64,000 bases of DNA from Sulfuriferula sp047300855. Lineage in GTDB: Bacteria; Pseudomonadota; Gammaproteobacteria; Burkholderiales; Sulfuriferulaceae. Shown in pieces: positions 8,517 to 16,822 of this stretch. Where the stretch lies: the NCBI RefSeq assembly GCF_047300855.1, contig NZ_CP170197.1:248001-312000 (forward strand), read 5' to 3'. Numbering within the stretch: position 1 is the stretch's first letter; each line of letters opens with the position of its first letter. The notes below the pieces were generated by a model. The model did no database searches. It worked only from the letters and a program-made list of their open reading frames with translations, and had not been told where the DNA came from. The translations under genes and the position numbers were made by a program.

Positions 8517-9271
8517 GCGCGCTGGCTGAGAGGGCTGAGTATGATGTAGGCGCTTTGGCATCCATGCCGGACATGGTCAAGGAACATCGCCTCCCACTGG
8601 TCAAAGCCGCGTTGCTTGCCTTGCTTATCGAAGGAGTTCTACTGGGCCTGGTTGCTTATCTGCTGGTCAGGGAAAACCACCCAAAGCAGATTACCCAGGT
8701 CACTGAATTCATTCCTATGGTATTACCCAAGTCAGAACCAAAGCCGGAACCAAAAACCGAAGCAGCTAAGCCGGAGTCGGTCAAGCGTGTGGTCGCTCAC
8801 GAGCCCACTCCTCCCAAGGCGGAGCCAACACCTGTACCGCCTCCCGTAACCCCAGCGCCGAGCCCAATTTCGACTCCAACCTCTGAGATACCACCTGCTC
8901 CGACTCCTGCCCCTAGCACACCACCCAGTCCCCCGGTTGCCCAACCCGTAACTAGCACATCGGGCAAGCCGACTCCGGTGAGCCAGGACGAGGGCAGTAG
9001 CGATATTGTCGCGTTAAGTCGTAGTAAGCCCAATTATCCGCGGCGCGCTGTACAGGCAGGTTTAGAGGGTTGGGTCAAACTTAGCTTTATCGTGACGGCG
9101 GATGGCCAAGTGAGGGACATAAAAGTATTGGATGCGAATCCTCCCCGGATCTTTGACCAGGAGGCTATGCGTGCCATTCGGGAGTGGACCTTTCAGCCCC
9201 GGAAGCTGGGCGGAAAACCTGTCGATGGGAAGGCTATACAAACTGTCGAGTTCAAGTTGAGTGCGCAGTGA
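8513..9271 (+). CDS. tonB: TonB family energy transducer
   Basis: The 252-residue protein shows the TonB layout: a membrane anchor near residues 28-50 (AALLALLIEGVLLGLVAYLL), a long Pro/Glu/Lys-rich periplasm-spanning segment (about 65-150) and a C-terminal TonB domain with PNYPRRAVQAGLEGWV and IREWTFQPRKLGG. The GTG start overlaps the end of exbD by four bases. It transmits proton-motive force to outer-membrane receptors. The receptor served by this set is not visible; from the context a nucleotide, nucleoside or nucleic-acid-fragment receptor is the natural guess. Confidence 0.92.
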   Translation: MSALAERAEYDVGALASMPDMVKEHRLPLVKAALLALLIEGVLLGLVAYLLVRENHPKQITQVTEFIPMVLPKSEPKPEPKTEAAKPESVKRVVAHEPTPPKAEPTPVPPPVTPAPSPISTPTSEIPPAPTPAPSTPPSPPVAQPVTSTSGKPTPVSQDEGSSDIVALSRSKPNYPRRAVQAGLEGWVKLSFIVTADGQVRDIKVLDANPPRIFDQEAMRAIREWTFQPRKLGGKPVDGKAIQTVEFKLSAQ

Positions 9272-9422
9272 GTTACCAGCGCCATTGGCCAGATTTCTTG
9301 TGTCTGCCCGTGTGGCAAGAACAGTTTTATCAAGGGTGGTTGTGCGAGTGCGCCGCCGGATCGTCGCAGACTGGAAAATTCCTGTGCGTTGAGTTAACGA
9401 ATCATTTATGGAGTTGAAAATA

Positions 9423-10604
9423 ATGAAATTTGGGTTCTTGCTTGCAGGTTTGGCTCTTGTATTCGCGACCATGCTGCACGCAGACGAAACGCCATTCATT
9501 CCGCCGCAACACAAGCACACCAATCAGATTCATGTCAGCGCCGCAGTGCCTCCGCAGATTCTCCGGCCCAAGCTGGTTGTGGTGACCTATTTTGAGGTTG
9601 GTCACGACACAGGAGATAAACCCGGTGAGTTGCAGTTCTGGGTGGAGCGCGACCATCTCAACCGCAGTATTGAGGTCCCTGGCATGACTCATCCAGTGCG
9701 CGCCAATGCCGATGGATCCGAGATCGCGGTGGTCGTGGGACCAGGCCAGATTCGCCCTGCGGTAAATCTAATGGCACTCGGCCATGATTCCCGGTTCGAT
9801 CTGCGCAAAAGCTACTGGCTAATCAATGGTATTGCAGGTGTATCACCCGAGGATGGTTCGCTTGGGGCGGCATTCTGGACCGACTATATTATTAACGGCG
9901 ATCTGCTGCACCTCATCGACCCGCGCGAGATGCCCAAGGACTGGTCCGATGGCTTCTATGCCATTGACAAAACCCGGCCTGACGAACAGCCTCGCGTACC
10001 CGCCGGATCAAGCGAAGACGTACGGACCTGGTCTCATGATCAGGCTCATATCAATGAGCGCGGCACGGTCGTGCAGATGAATCCCAAGCTACTTCGTTGG
10101 GCCTATGCTCTCACCAAAGATATACGTTTGCCACAGAACGAAGCAATGCAATCCCTGGGCGCGAAATACATTGGGTATCCTGCTGCGCAGCATCCACCAC
10201 GAGTCGCTATAGGTGCAAATATAGCAGGTGAGACCTTCTGGCATGGCTCACTGATGGATGCCTGGGCACATCGCTGGGTGATCTACGAGACCGATGGTCA
10301 GGCGCGCCTGGGTACTACAGCGATGAACGATTCCGGTGCCATGGTGGCGCTCTATTCGCTGACCAAAGCCGGCCGAGCCGATTGGAACCGAGCCCTCCTT
10401 CTTCGCACAGCGAGTAACTTTGACCGCCAGCCCGATGGCATGACTGCGGAACAGAGTGCCAACGCCGAGCAGCACGGTGCCTACACAGGATACGATGCCT
10501 CGCTGGAGACTGCATATCAGGTTGGAAGTCGTGTTGCTAAGGCGATCCTGGCCGGGCAAGAGCCACGCACAACCCGAGCAGCATTAATCAACGTGCAAAA
10601 CTGA
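9423..10604 (+). CDS. Purine nucleoside permease (NUP) family protein, exported
   Basis: This intact NUP-family protein (393 residues) is a paralogue of the broken gene at 1-1029. ATG 9423 is preferred to ATG 9408 because GGAG at 9410-9413 fits it and the protein then opens with a clean signal peptide (MKFGFLLAGLALVFATMLHA). Shared family segments are FEVGHDTGD, LRKSYWLINGIAGVSP, TTAMNDSG and LLRTASNFD. The fold is phosphorylase-like (NGIAG resembles the phosphate/ribose loop), so a periplasmic nucleoside-binding or nucleoside-cleaving protein is as plausible as a transport component. No membrane segments beyond the leader are seen. The gene follows tonB by 151 bp and may share its transcript. 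Confidence 0.82.
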   Translation: MKFGFLLAGLALVFATMLHADETPFIPPQHKHTNQIHVSAAVPPQILRPKLVVVTYFEVGHDTGDKPGELQFWVERDHLNRSIEVPGMTHPVRANADGSEIAVVVGPGQIRPAVNLMALGHDSRFDLRKSYWLINGIAGVSPEDGSLGAAFWTDYIINGDLLHLIDPREMPKDWSDGFYAIDKTRPDEQPRVPAGSSEDVRTWSHDQAHINERGTVVQMNPKLLRWAYALTKDIRLPQNEAMQSLGAKYIGYPAAQHPPRVAIGANIAGETFWHGSLMDAWAHRWVIYETDGQARLGTTAMNDSGAMVALYSLTKAGRADWNRALLLRTASNFDRQPDGMTAEQSANAEQHGAYTGYDASLETAYQVGSRVAKAILAGQEPRTTRAALINVQN

Positions 10605-10669
10605 CTGGGATTATGGGGTAAACAGCGTCCAAATTTGACCTCTCTGGGTTGCGCCAACATTCGGTCTTT

Positions 10670-10870
10670 TGATCGGGGAAGGATGGTGTGTTATGTATCC
10701 TTGCGGGTGAATGCGCACCCTCTTCTGCTGGTGGCGAACGGCAAGCTCATTGCCGAACAGCCTGCCATTTCTGGTGGCCTCGACCCTTGGCACTACATGT
10801 GTCGGAGCTGGAGAAGAAACCAGGCGCATTACGCCATGACGCGTCGTTTCATGATTGGGTGATCCTCAAC
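10670..10870 (+). pseudogene. IS21-type transposase (istA) remnant
   Basis: Two frames together resemble the C-terminal part of IS21 IstA transposases: LLLVANGKLIAEQ and GLDPWHYM in one frame, then ELEKKPGALRHDASFHDW in the next, the latter matching the EKKPGALRNGAPFxDW signature. A frameshift lies near 10795, and neither the N-terminus nor istB is present, so this is a decayed fragment. It occupies most of the 317-bp gap between the NUP gene and phoD. The flanks show nothing else. Confidence 0.6.
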
Positions 10871-10921
10871 AATTGTACGCACTGATCAAACAACTAATCC
10901 TCCATCACAGCCAAGAGTCTC

Positions 10922-12250
10922 ATGCTTAAACTATACAGTTCTGTTTTGTTTCTATCCGTGGCGCTATTGGCCGGTGCGACCAATGCGGCTCAGTTGCTCG
11001 CTGGCCCAATGGTGGGTAGCGTCAGCATGCGTAGCGCCATTATCTGGGTGCAATCCAATGAGGCGACACAGGCCTGGATAAAGTACCGCACGCCTGATGG
11101 AAAATGGCATCACACTGATAAAACCCCGCTCGCGGCTGTGCACCACTATACGGGGCACTTGCCTGTTACCGCGCTGGAACCCGGTCAGCATTATGAATAT
11201 CAGGTGATGTTTGACAGCAGGCCTGCTGGCAGCAAGCTAAGTTTCACCACACAACCACTGTGGCAGTGGCGTGGCGAACCGCCACCGTTTACTGCCCTGA
11301 CTGGCTCCTGCCTGTATATCAACGAAACAAAATACGATCGTCCCGGCAAGCCTTATGGCGGCCAGTATGAAATTCTCAAAAGCATGGCCGCAGTCAAACC
11401 CGATCTGACCATCTGGCTGGGTGACAACCTGTATTTCCGCGAAGTTGATTATGGTAGCCCACTCGATATGCCGCTGCGCTACCAGCGCGACCGCGCCCTA
11501 CCCGAGCTGCAAGCCTTGTTGCAAACAGGGCAGCACTATGCCATCTGGGATGATCATGATTATGGCACTGACGATAGCGACAAGAGCTTCATTTTCAAGC
11601 GCGAAAGCCTTGATCTATTCAAAGATTACTGGGCCAATCCGAGTTATGGCACACCCGAAACACCAGGTGTATTTACCAAGGTCAGCTATAACGATGTGGA
11701 CTTTTTCCTTCTTGACGACCGCTATTACCGGGATAACCAGAAAATGCCGGATTCTGCCCAGAAAGTCATGTTCGGCAAAGCGCAACTGGACTGGCTCAAG
11801 AATGCGCTGCTGGGGTCTACCGCCAGCTTCAAAATCATTGCTGCTGGCGGGCAAATGCTTAACGACGAAAATAAATATGAGGGCTGGCAAAGTTACAGCG
11901 AGGAACGCCAGAGCTTCTTGGTCTGGCTGGCGCAAGCACGTATCAACGGCGTGCTGTTTTTGTCGGGCGACCGTCACCAGACTGAATTGCTGCGCCTGCC
12001 ACGCGCCGGTGCCTATCCACTGTATGAACTGACCTGTTCGCCTATTACCTCTAGCAGCCACAGCATAATCAGCGCAGCCAAAAACCCGGTGCTGGTAGAA
12101 GGCACACTAGTAGGCGAGCGTAATTACTGCACCATGAGCTTTACCGGATCGCTCAAGGAGCGTGTCATGGATGTGAAAAGCTTCAACGTAAAAGGTAAAC
12201 CGCTATGGGAAAAGCGCATCGGGCTAAAAGAACTCACGCTACCACGTTAG
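10922..12250 (+). CDS. phoD: Exported PhoD-like alkaline phosphatase
   Basis: This 442-residue metallophosphatase of the PhoD family should hydrolyse phosphomonoesters or phosphodiesters in the periplasm. It has a signal peptide (MLKLYSSVLFLSVAL to TNA-AQ), an N-terminal beta-sandwich domain (about 25-110) and a catalytic domain with GSCLY near 125, WLGDNLYF near 162, WDDHDYGTDD near 207, LLDDRYYR near 262 and LSGDRHQTE near 345, which supply the metal ligands. Many PhoD proteins carry a Tat leader; this one lacks a twin arginine and looks Sec-type. In this setting it may strip phosphate from nucleotides or oligonucleotide ends, complementing CpdB. Confidence 0.87.
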   Translation: MLKLYSSVLFLSVALLAGATNAAQLLAGPMVGSVSMRSAIIWVQSNEATQAWIKYRTPDGKWHHTDKTPLAAVHHYTGHLPVTALEPGQHYEYQVMFDSRPAGSKLSFTTQPLWQWRGEPPPFTALTGSCLYINETKYDRPGKPYGGQYEILKSMAAVKPDLTIWLGDNLYFREVDYGSPLDMPLRYQRDRALPELQALLQTGQHYAIWDDHDYGTDDSDKSFIFKRESLDLFKDYWANPSYGTPETPGVFTKVSYNDVDFFLLDDRYYRDNQKMPDSAQKVMFGKAQLDWLKNALLGSTASFKIIAAGGQMLNDENKYEGWQSYSEERQSFLVWLAQARINGVLFLSGDRHQTELLRLPRAGAYPLYELTCSPITSSSHSIISAAKNPVLVEGTLVGERNYCTMSFTGSLKERVMDVKSFNVKGKPLWEKRIGLKELTLPR

Positions 12251-12302
12251 GCCAGGCAATAGCATGCGCGGCTTGATCGGCCTGACACTGACTTCTGCAC
12301 CG

Positions 12303-12500
12303 GCCATACCACAATCAAGATCGTACGCACTATTATCGCGCAGGCGTCGCTGATTTTGCTGCGTCATAGCGCATAAAATCGAATCATAAAATTCTGATTA
12401 ATGGACATTATTTTTATAACGCATTGATTAATTGAGATTATTAATTCTGGCATGGCGTTTGCATTGTACACAAAATCATGATTACGTGGATTCAATTTTA
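12303..12500 (+). repeat. Promoter cassette, copy 2
   Basis: This is the second copy of the cassette at 6993-7190, collinear without gaps. The IHF consensus (12417-12429) and the sigma-54 element are perfectly kept, while the NtrC-like dyad (12326-12342) has one arm change. It fills the gap between phoD and the second phosphorylase gene (12251-12652 holds no gene). The duplication puts exbBD-tonB and a nucleosidase gene under the same control elements. Confidence 0.93.
12448..12462 (+). promoter_or_regulatory. Sigma-54 promoter upstream of the phosphorylase-family gene
   Basis: TGGCATG-N4-TTGC is identical to the element before exbB (10 of 11 defined positions). The predicted start is near 12474. 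A GntR-box-like ATTGTACACAA follows at 12463-12473. Genes downstream are the phosphorylase-like protein, the BMP-type binding protein and adenine deaminase. Confidence 0.7.
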
Positions 12501-12811
12501 TTTTTAATAATTTGTTGTGACTGCCAAATGTATTTGGTTTTGTGTATTAAGACTAATCCATAGTACTGAAAAAATATATGTCAGATGTGCTCTTGCTGCA
12601 CCGCAAGCCTGCCAAAGAGTGTGTGCCGAATTATTTAAGGAAGATAGCGCTTATGAAGTCTCTTTATCATCACCCATTGCCCCTAGCCTTGGCCGGCGCA
12701 GGGTTCCATGCTATACCCTATGCGCAAAGCACCGCCGGACCAATGCCCGCTCAGGTAGTCAAAGTTTCGAAAGAAGCAAAAGAGACTACCAAAAAGAATG
12801 ATGTTCATGCT

Positions 12812-13870
12812 ATGAAGATCGAACATAAACACTTACCAATGTTTCTGCTTGCTTGTCTATGTTTGTGGCTATTTGCAGCTCAAGGTATAGTCATGGCAGC
12901 ACCCAGACTGTCAGAGCATAGTTCATATAATGACCTGCCAAGGTTAGGTATCCTTGCCCCGATTGGCCCCCCTGATTACACCGAACTAATGAAACATGTT
13001 TCTGTAGAAAAAACCCTTACCTATGGGCCATTCAAATTTTACGTCGGAAAAATTGGCAAAATTCCCACGGTGATATGTATTCAACCGTTTGGTGGCCCGG
13101 TCACGCGCAGTATGTCGGCGCTGGTGATGTCCCAACATTTTAATATTAAAGCATTTATCTATCCGGGTACGTCAGGCGCCCATCTCGAGCCATCTCAGAT
13201 GATTATCGGGGATGTCGTACTTGGCGCACAGCATGTTAATTTCGCCAATTTTTTCATGACAAAAACCGGAGAACTTGTTCCAGATGAATTTACTGAGGAG
13301 AGTTCAATGGGGCGATATGGCACGTTATACGCCAACCCCACGTTGTTGCGCTACCTTGCGTGCGCCGCTACACGCGTGTCGTCGGCGACGCGGCTGCCGG
13401 AGTGGCTCAATCCTGGCATGACGCAGGACCACCCAAAGATTTTCTATTATGGAATCCAGGGAACATCGACTATGTGGCTTGCGAACAAGGAATTCATCAA
13501 AAAGACCAATCAGGTCTTCCACGAGATAGACGAAGATGGGGATTGGTTTTCCGCTGTTGTTGCCGCTATGTACCATATTCCTTTCATCGAGGTGAGTACC
13601 ATATCGGATAGCATACTGGAGTTTCCAGAGACTGAAAGAGGAATTCCGGTTCCCCCGGAAAACCTGAAAAAACGGGGCGCTAAAGATAATGCTTCGGTTA
13701 TCGCACAGGGAATCAGTTATAAGATAGCAGTTGCTCTAATAAATCAGTTTGGGGAAAAGATACTAAAAGGCCATTATCCGACCCCCGTATCAAACCCGTT
13801 TCCGGATATCTCGTACGCCGATCCGACCAACCCACGCGATATGCTCAAGGGCTTGGATTGTCAACCTTAG
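12812..13870 (+). CDS. Exported phosphorylase-superfamily nucleosidase-like protein
   Basis: From ATG 12812 this is a 352-residue protein with a signal peptide (MKIEHKHLPMFLLACLCLWLFAAQ to VMA-AP) and a PNP/UDP phosphorylase-like fold: LGILAPIG, VICIQPFGGPV, IYPGTSGAHL (the phosphate/ribose loop), IIGDVVLG and, near residue 250, HEIDEDGDWFSAVVAAMY followed by IPFIEVSTISD, equivalent to the EMEAAA-VPF-ISD end of nucleosidases. The frame stays open upstream to ATG 12653, which has a good AAGGAAG and encodes a second leader-like stretch (PLPLALAGAGFHAIPYAQS). I chose 12812 because its leader directly precedes the enzyme domain; the longer form would carry two leaders. The role is likely periplasmic purine nucleoside cleavage; the substrate is unknown. 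Confidence 0.7.
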   Translation: MKIEHKHLPMFLLACLCLWLFAAQGIVMAAPRLSEHSSYNDLPRLGILAPIGPPDYTELMKHVSVEKTLTYGPFKFYVGKIGKIPTVICIQPFGGPVTRSMSALVMSQHFNIKAFIYPGTSGAHLEPSQMIIGDVVLGAQHVNFANFFMTKTGELVPDEFTEESSMGRYGTLYANPTLLRYLACAATRVSSATRLPEWLNPGMTQDHPKIFYYGIQGTSTMWLANKEFIKKTNQVFHEIDEDGDWFSAVVAAMYHIPFIEVSTISDSILEFPETERGIPVPPENLKKRGAKDNASVIAQGISYKIAVALINQFGEKILKGHYPTPVSNPFPDISYADPTNPRDMLKGLDCQP

Positions 13871-13988
13871 TTCGCACCCTAATTTCCAAGCTCGCTTCGC
13901 AGGGCGGTCTGGTGAAGATACGCTTTGGCAGGCATGACAGCCGGAGGGTTTAAGTGTTTAGAGTTGACAAACTGCTAGGATATTGCAA

Positions 13989-15071
13989 ATGAAGATGAAT
14001 TTTAATCTGAAGTTGTTATGGGTTGGCTTTTCTCTTGTTGTAGGAGCTGTTGTAGCGAATGCGGCCGATAAACCGATAAAAGCTGGATTTGTTTACGTTG
14101 GGCCGGTGGGAGATACCGGGTGGACCTACGCTCATGATCAAGGGCGTATCGCAATGGAAAAAGCGCTGGCGGGAAAAGTCAAATCGACTTATGTCGAAAA
14201 TGTGCCGGAAGGTGCTGATGCTGAGCGTGTAATCAGGCAGTTGGCGGCAGATGGAAACAAGATTATTTTCACTACTTCCTTCGGGTTTATGAATCCTACG
14301 TTGAAGGTAGCCCAGTCATTTCCCAATACCGATTTTGCTCACGCAACTGGTTACAAGATGGCCAAAAATGTGGCTATTTATCAGGCACGCTCATGGGAAG
14401 GTGCTTATATGCTGGGTGTGCTGGCTGGCAAAATGACTAAAAGCAATATCCTGGGTTTCGTCGGTTCTTATCCCGTTCCGGAGGTGATCCGTAATATTGA
14501 TGCTTACACTCTGGGTGCGCAGAGCGTGAATCCGAAGATCAAGACCAAGGTTATATGGGTCAGTAGCTGGTACGATCCTGCACGTGAGCGTCAAGCTGCA
14601 GAAACAATGATTGCCCAGGGGGCTGATGTGCTCAGTCAAAATACCGATTCACCTGCGGTCATCCAAACTGCGGAAGAAAAGGGCGTCTACGCGTTTGGCT
14701 GGGACTCCGATATGGCTAGGTTTGGGCCCAAGGCTCAGCTTGTTGCAAGCACTTTGAATTGGTCGCGTTACTACATCGATTCAGTCAAACAGGTGTTGGC
14801 AGGTACATGGAAACCTACCGACACTTTGTGGGGCATGAAAGAGGGCATGGTGGTTTTGACACAGCTTGGTCCAGCGGTGCCCCCCGCTGTCGCCAAGGTG
14901 TTTAATGAGAAGAAGCAGGCAATCATTGACGGCAAGTTGATGCCTTTTGCTGGCCCGATTAAGAATCAGGCCGGGGTCGTGAAAGTTGTCGCGGGCACTG
15001 TAATGCCGCTGAAGGAATTGATGTCCCTGAATTACTACGTACAAGGGGTTGAAGGCTCCATTCCGAAGTAA
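13989..15071 (+). CDS. BMP/PnrA-family ABC transporter substrate-binding protein
   Basis: This 360-residue periplasmic binding protein belongs to the basic membrane protein (BMP, PnrA) family, whose characterised members bind purine nucleosides or bases. ATG 13989 follows AGGA, and a signal peptide (MKMNFNLKLLWVGFSLVVGAVVANA) precedes the mature domain. Family segments are FVYVGPVGDTGWTYAHDQGR, IIFTTSFGFM, NILGFVGSYPVPEVIRNIDAYTLGAQ and FGWDSDMARFGP. There is no lipobox cysteine. Its ATPase and two permeases are almost certainly the BMP-type set at 25868-29431, separated from it by the ureide and xanthine dehydrogenase genes. The co-localised catabolic genes suggest a purine base, nucleoside or ureide as ligand. 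Confidence 0.88.
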   Translation: MKMNFNLKLLWVGFSLVVGAVVANAADKPIKAGFVYVGPVGDTGWTYAHDQGRIAMEKALAGKVKSTYVENVPEGADAERVIRQLAADGNKIIFTTSFGFMNPTLKVAQSFPNTDFAHATGYKMAKNVAIYQARSWEGAYMLGVLAGKMTKSNILGFVGSYPVPEVIRNIDAYTLGAQSVNPKIKTKVIWVSSWYDPARERQAAETMIAQGADVLSQNTDSPAVIQTAEEKGVYAFGWDSDMARFGPKAQLVASTLNWSRYYIDSVKQVLAGTWKPTDTLWGMKEGMVVLTQLGPAVPPAVAKVFNEKKQAIIDGKLMPFAGPIKNQAGVVKVVAGTVMPLKELMSLNYYVQGVEGSIPK

Positions 15072-15141
15072 TTTAGAGCGGGATGCAGGCTATGTACGGG
15101 CGGGTATTTTGATCAGTCCGTTTTTTAATATTGTGAACGCA

Positions 15142-16164
15142 ATGACTTTATCCGAGCTCAAAAATCAGGCATTCATACGCTCTCTGCCGAAAGCGGAGCT
15201 GCATTTGCATATTGAGGGAACGCTGGAGCCAGAAATGGTTTTCGATCTAGCCCAAAAACATGGCATTCAACTACCTTATGTGGACGTGGACGCATTGCGT
15301 CGCGCCTACAGCTTTTCAAATCTGCAATCCTTTCTGGATATTTATTATCAAGGGGTTCAGGTGCTGCGGGATTCAGATGATTTCTTCCAGCTTACGCATG
15401 CGTATCTTCAGCGGGCACATACTGATGGCGTTGTGCACGTTGAAATGTTTTTCGATCCCCAAAGCCATATGGAAAGGGGCGTTTCGCTATCTATTGTTTT
15501 CGATGGAATCATCAGAGCTCTTGAGAGCGCAAAACACAAGTATGGCATGACACATCGTCTTATCCCCTGCTTTCTGCGGCATTTAAGTGCGGAAGCTGCC
15601 ATGCAAACCCTGGAGGCATTACTGCCTTACCGTGATCATATTTGTGCCGTGGGCCTTGATTCCAGTGAGAATGGTCATCCGCCTTCCAAGTTCTCCCGGG
15701 TTTTTGACCGGGCGCGAAGCGAGAATTTTTTAACTGTGGCGCATGCCGGTGAAGAAGGCCCGCCATTTTATATCCGGGAAGCGTTGGATTATCTGAAAGT
15801 GTCGCGCATTGACCACGGAGTGGGCTGCGAAGTCGATGACACACTGTGTGAACGTTTGGTGCAGGAACGCATGCCGCTTACCGTGTGTCCAGTGTCCAAT
15901 GTTAAGCTGGCTGTATTCAAGAGCATGGAAGAGCATAACCTCAAGCGTTTACTCCGGCGTGGTTTATGCGTGACGGTAAACTCCGACGACCCAGCGTATT
16001 TCGGCGCTTACATTGCGGACAATTATCTCGCAGTCCAGCAAGCGCTGGAATTGTCGCGGGAAGATATGATTAGTCTTGCAAGTAATTCTATCGAGGCATC
16101 TTTCCTGGGCGAGGCCGATAAATTTTACTGGTTAGGAAAATTGACTGCATGTGCTTATGAGTAA
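15142..16164 (+). CDS. Adenine deaminase (adenosine deaminase-like fold)
   Basis: The 340-residue product resembles proteobacterial and yeast-type adenine aminohydrolases, converting adenine to hypoxanthine plus ammonia in the cytoplasm. Metal and catalytic motifs are LPKAELHLHIEGTL near residue 17, AHAGEEGPP near 205, RIDHGVG near 228 and NSDDPAYF near 285. Segments such as FFDPQSH and GLDSSENGHPPSKF are typical of the adenine branch rather than adenosine deaminases, which read differently there. ATG 15142 places the start just before the fold; the longer frame from 15049 overlaps the BMP gene and a GTG at 15133 is possible. It lacks a leader, unlike the ADGF gene, so the two deaminases act in different compartments. 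It converges with allA at a strong hairpin. Confidence 0.85.
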   Translation: MTLSELKNQAFIRSLPKAELHLHIEGTLEPEMVFDLAQKHGIQLPYVDVDALRRAYSFSNLQSFLDIYYQGVQVLRDSDDFFQLTHAYLQRAHTDGVVHVEMFFDPQSHMERGVSLSIVFDGIIRALESAKHKYGMTHRLIPCFLRHLSAEAAMQTLEALLPYRDHICAVGLDSSENGHPPSKFSRVFDRARSENFLTVAHAGEEGPPFYIREALDYLKVSRIDHGVGCEVDDTLCERLVQERMPLTVCPVSNVKLAVFKSMEEHNLKRLLRRGLCVTVNSDDPAYFGAYIADNYLAVQQALELSREDMISLASNSIEASFLGEADKFYWLGKLTACAYE

Positions 16165-16277
16165 GTTGAAAACAAATGTGCATTCTCAGTGCCCGAATGG
16201 GCACGCAGGCAAACTGTACCCGTACCGTAAAAGTGCTTGCGCAAAATAAACATCCTGTCTTGCCCTGCAATGCGAGA

Positions 16278-16312
16278 AATTTATCCTCGTAAACAGTTTA
16301 CGAGGATAAATT
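16278..16312. terminator. Bidirectional terminator-like hairpin
   Basis: A perfect 16-bp inverted repeat (AATTTATCCTCGTAAA and its complement, 3-nt loop CAG) lies between the convergent adenine deaminase and ureide operons and overlaps the last codon of allA. The A/T-rich stem base gives U residues on both strands. Confidence 0.65.
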
Positions 16313-16822
16313 CAGGATTTCAGGAGATTCGATTACGATTCTGTTGCTTAGCTCGGCGACATCACAGTTAGCACCTGTACCCCCTCGATCTATAACCAAG
16401 AATTCAGTTGTGTGATTTAGCACAATGAGTGGATGATGCCATACACCGGGTCTGTAATTAACACCTTGATGACCGTTACTCAAGAAAATGCGTAGTGGGC
16501 CAGGTAAATCGTTGCTGGTTGTGCCGGCGACCACAATCAGGAATTGATAATTTCCCAAGGGAATAAATGCCTGGCTACCCAGTGGATGCCGTTCGATTTT
16601 ATTCAGCGTCAGCGGAAAGTGGGTGGGAGCGCCGCGAAATATGTTGATTAAGGGGTAACCATCGCCTGCGGCGACATCGATTTTGGCGAGGTCATGAAAA
16701 CGTTGCGCCTGGCCATTATTAACAAAATAGGCACTTGAATCCCTGGCTTCGATTACGTCACCAAATGGAGCGAACTCGTCGGCAGTGAGTGGCTCGAACG
16801 CCAATTCGCCAGGGCTGGTCAT
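16298..16822 (-). CDS. allA: Ureidoglycolate lyase
   Basis: This 174-residue protein should split (S)-ureidoglycolate into glyoxylate and urea, the last step of the ureide route here. It matches the AllA cupin family: LTADEFAPFGDVIE near the N-terminus, INIFRGAP, ERHPLGSQAFIPLG and the metal-site segment PGVWHHPLI near residue 130. ATG 16822 overlaps the allantoicase stop as ATGA, implying translational coupling; an upstream TTG at 16831 is less likely. It is the last gene of the minus-strand operon gntR-puuE-uraD-alc-allA. Confidence 0.9.
   Translation of the reverse strand: MTSPGELAFEPLTADEFAPFGDVIEARDSSAYFVNNGQAQRFHDLAKIDVAAGDGYPLINIFRGAPTHFPLTLNKIERHPLGSQAFIPLGNYQFLIVVAGTTSNDLPGPLRIFLSNGHQGVNYRPGVWHHPLIVLNHTTEFLVIDRGGTGANCDVAELSNRIVIESPEILNLSS

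Noticed and set aside
12261..12302. Extension of the repeat cassette into the flank before 12303
   Set aside because: Similarity stops at about 6993/12303; sequences further upstream differ.
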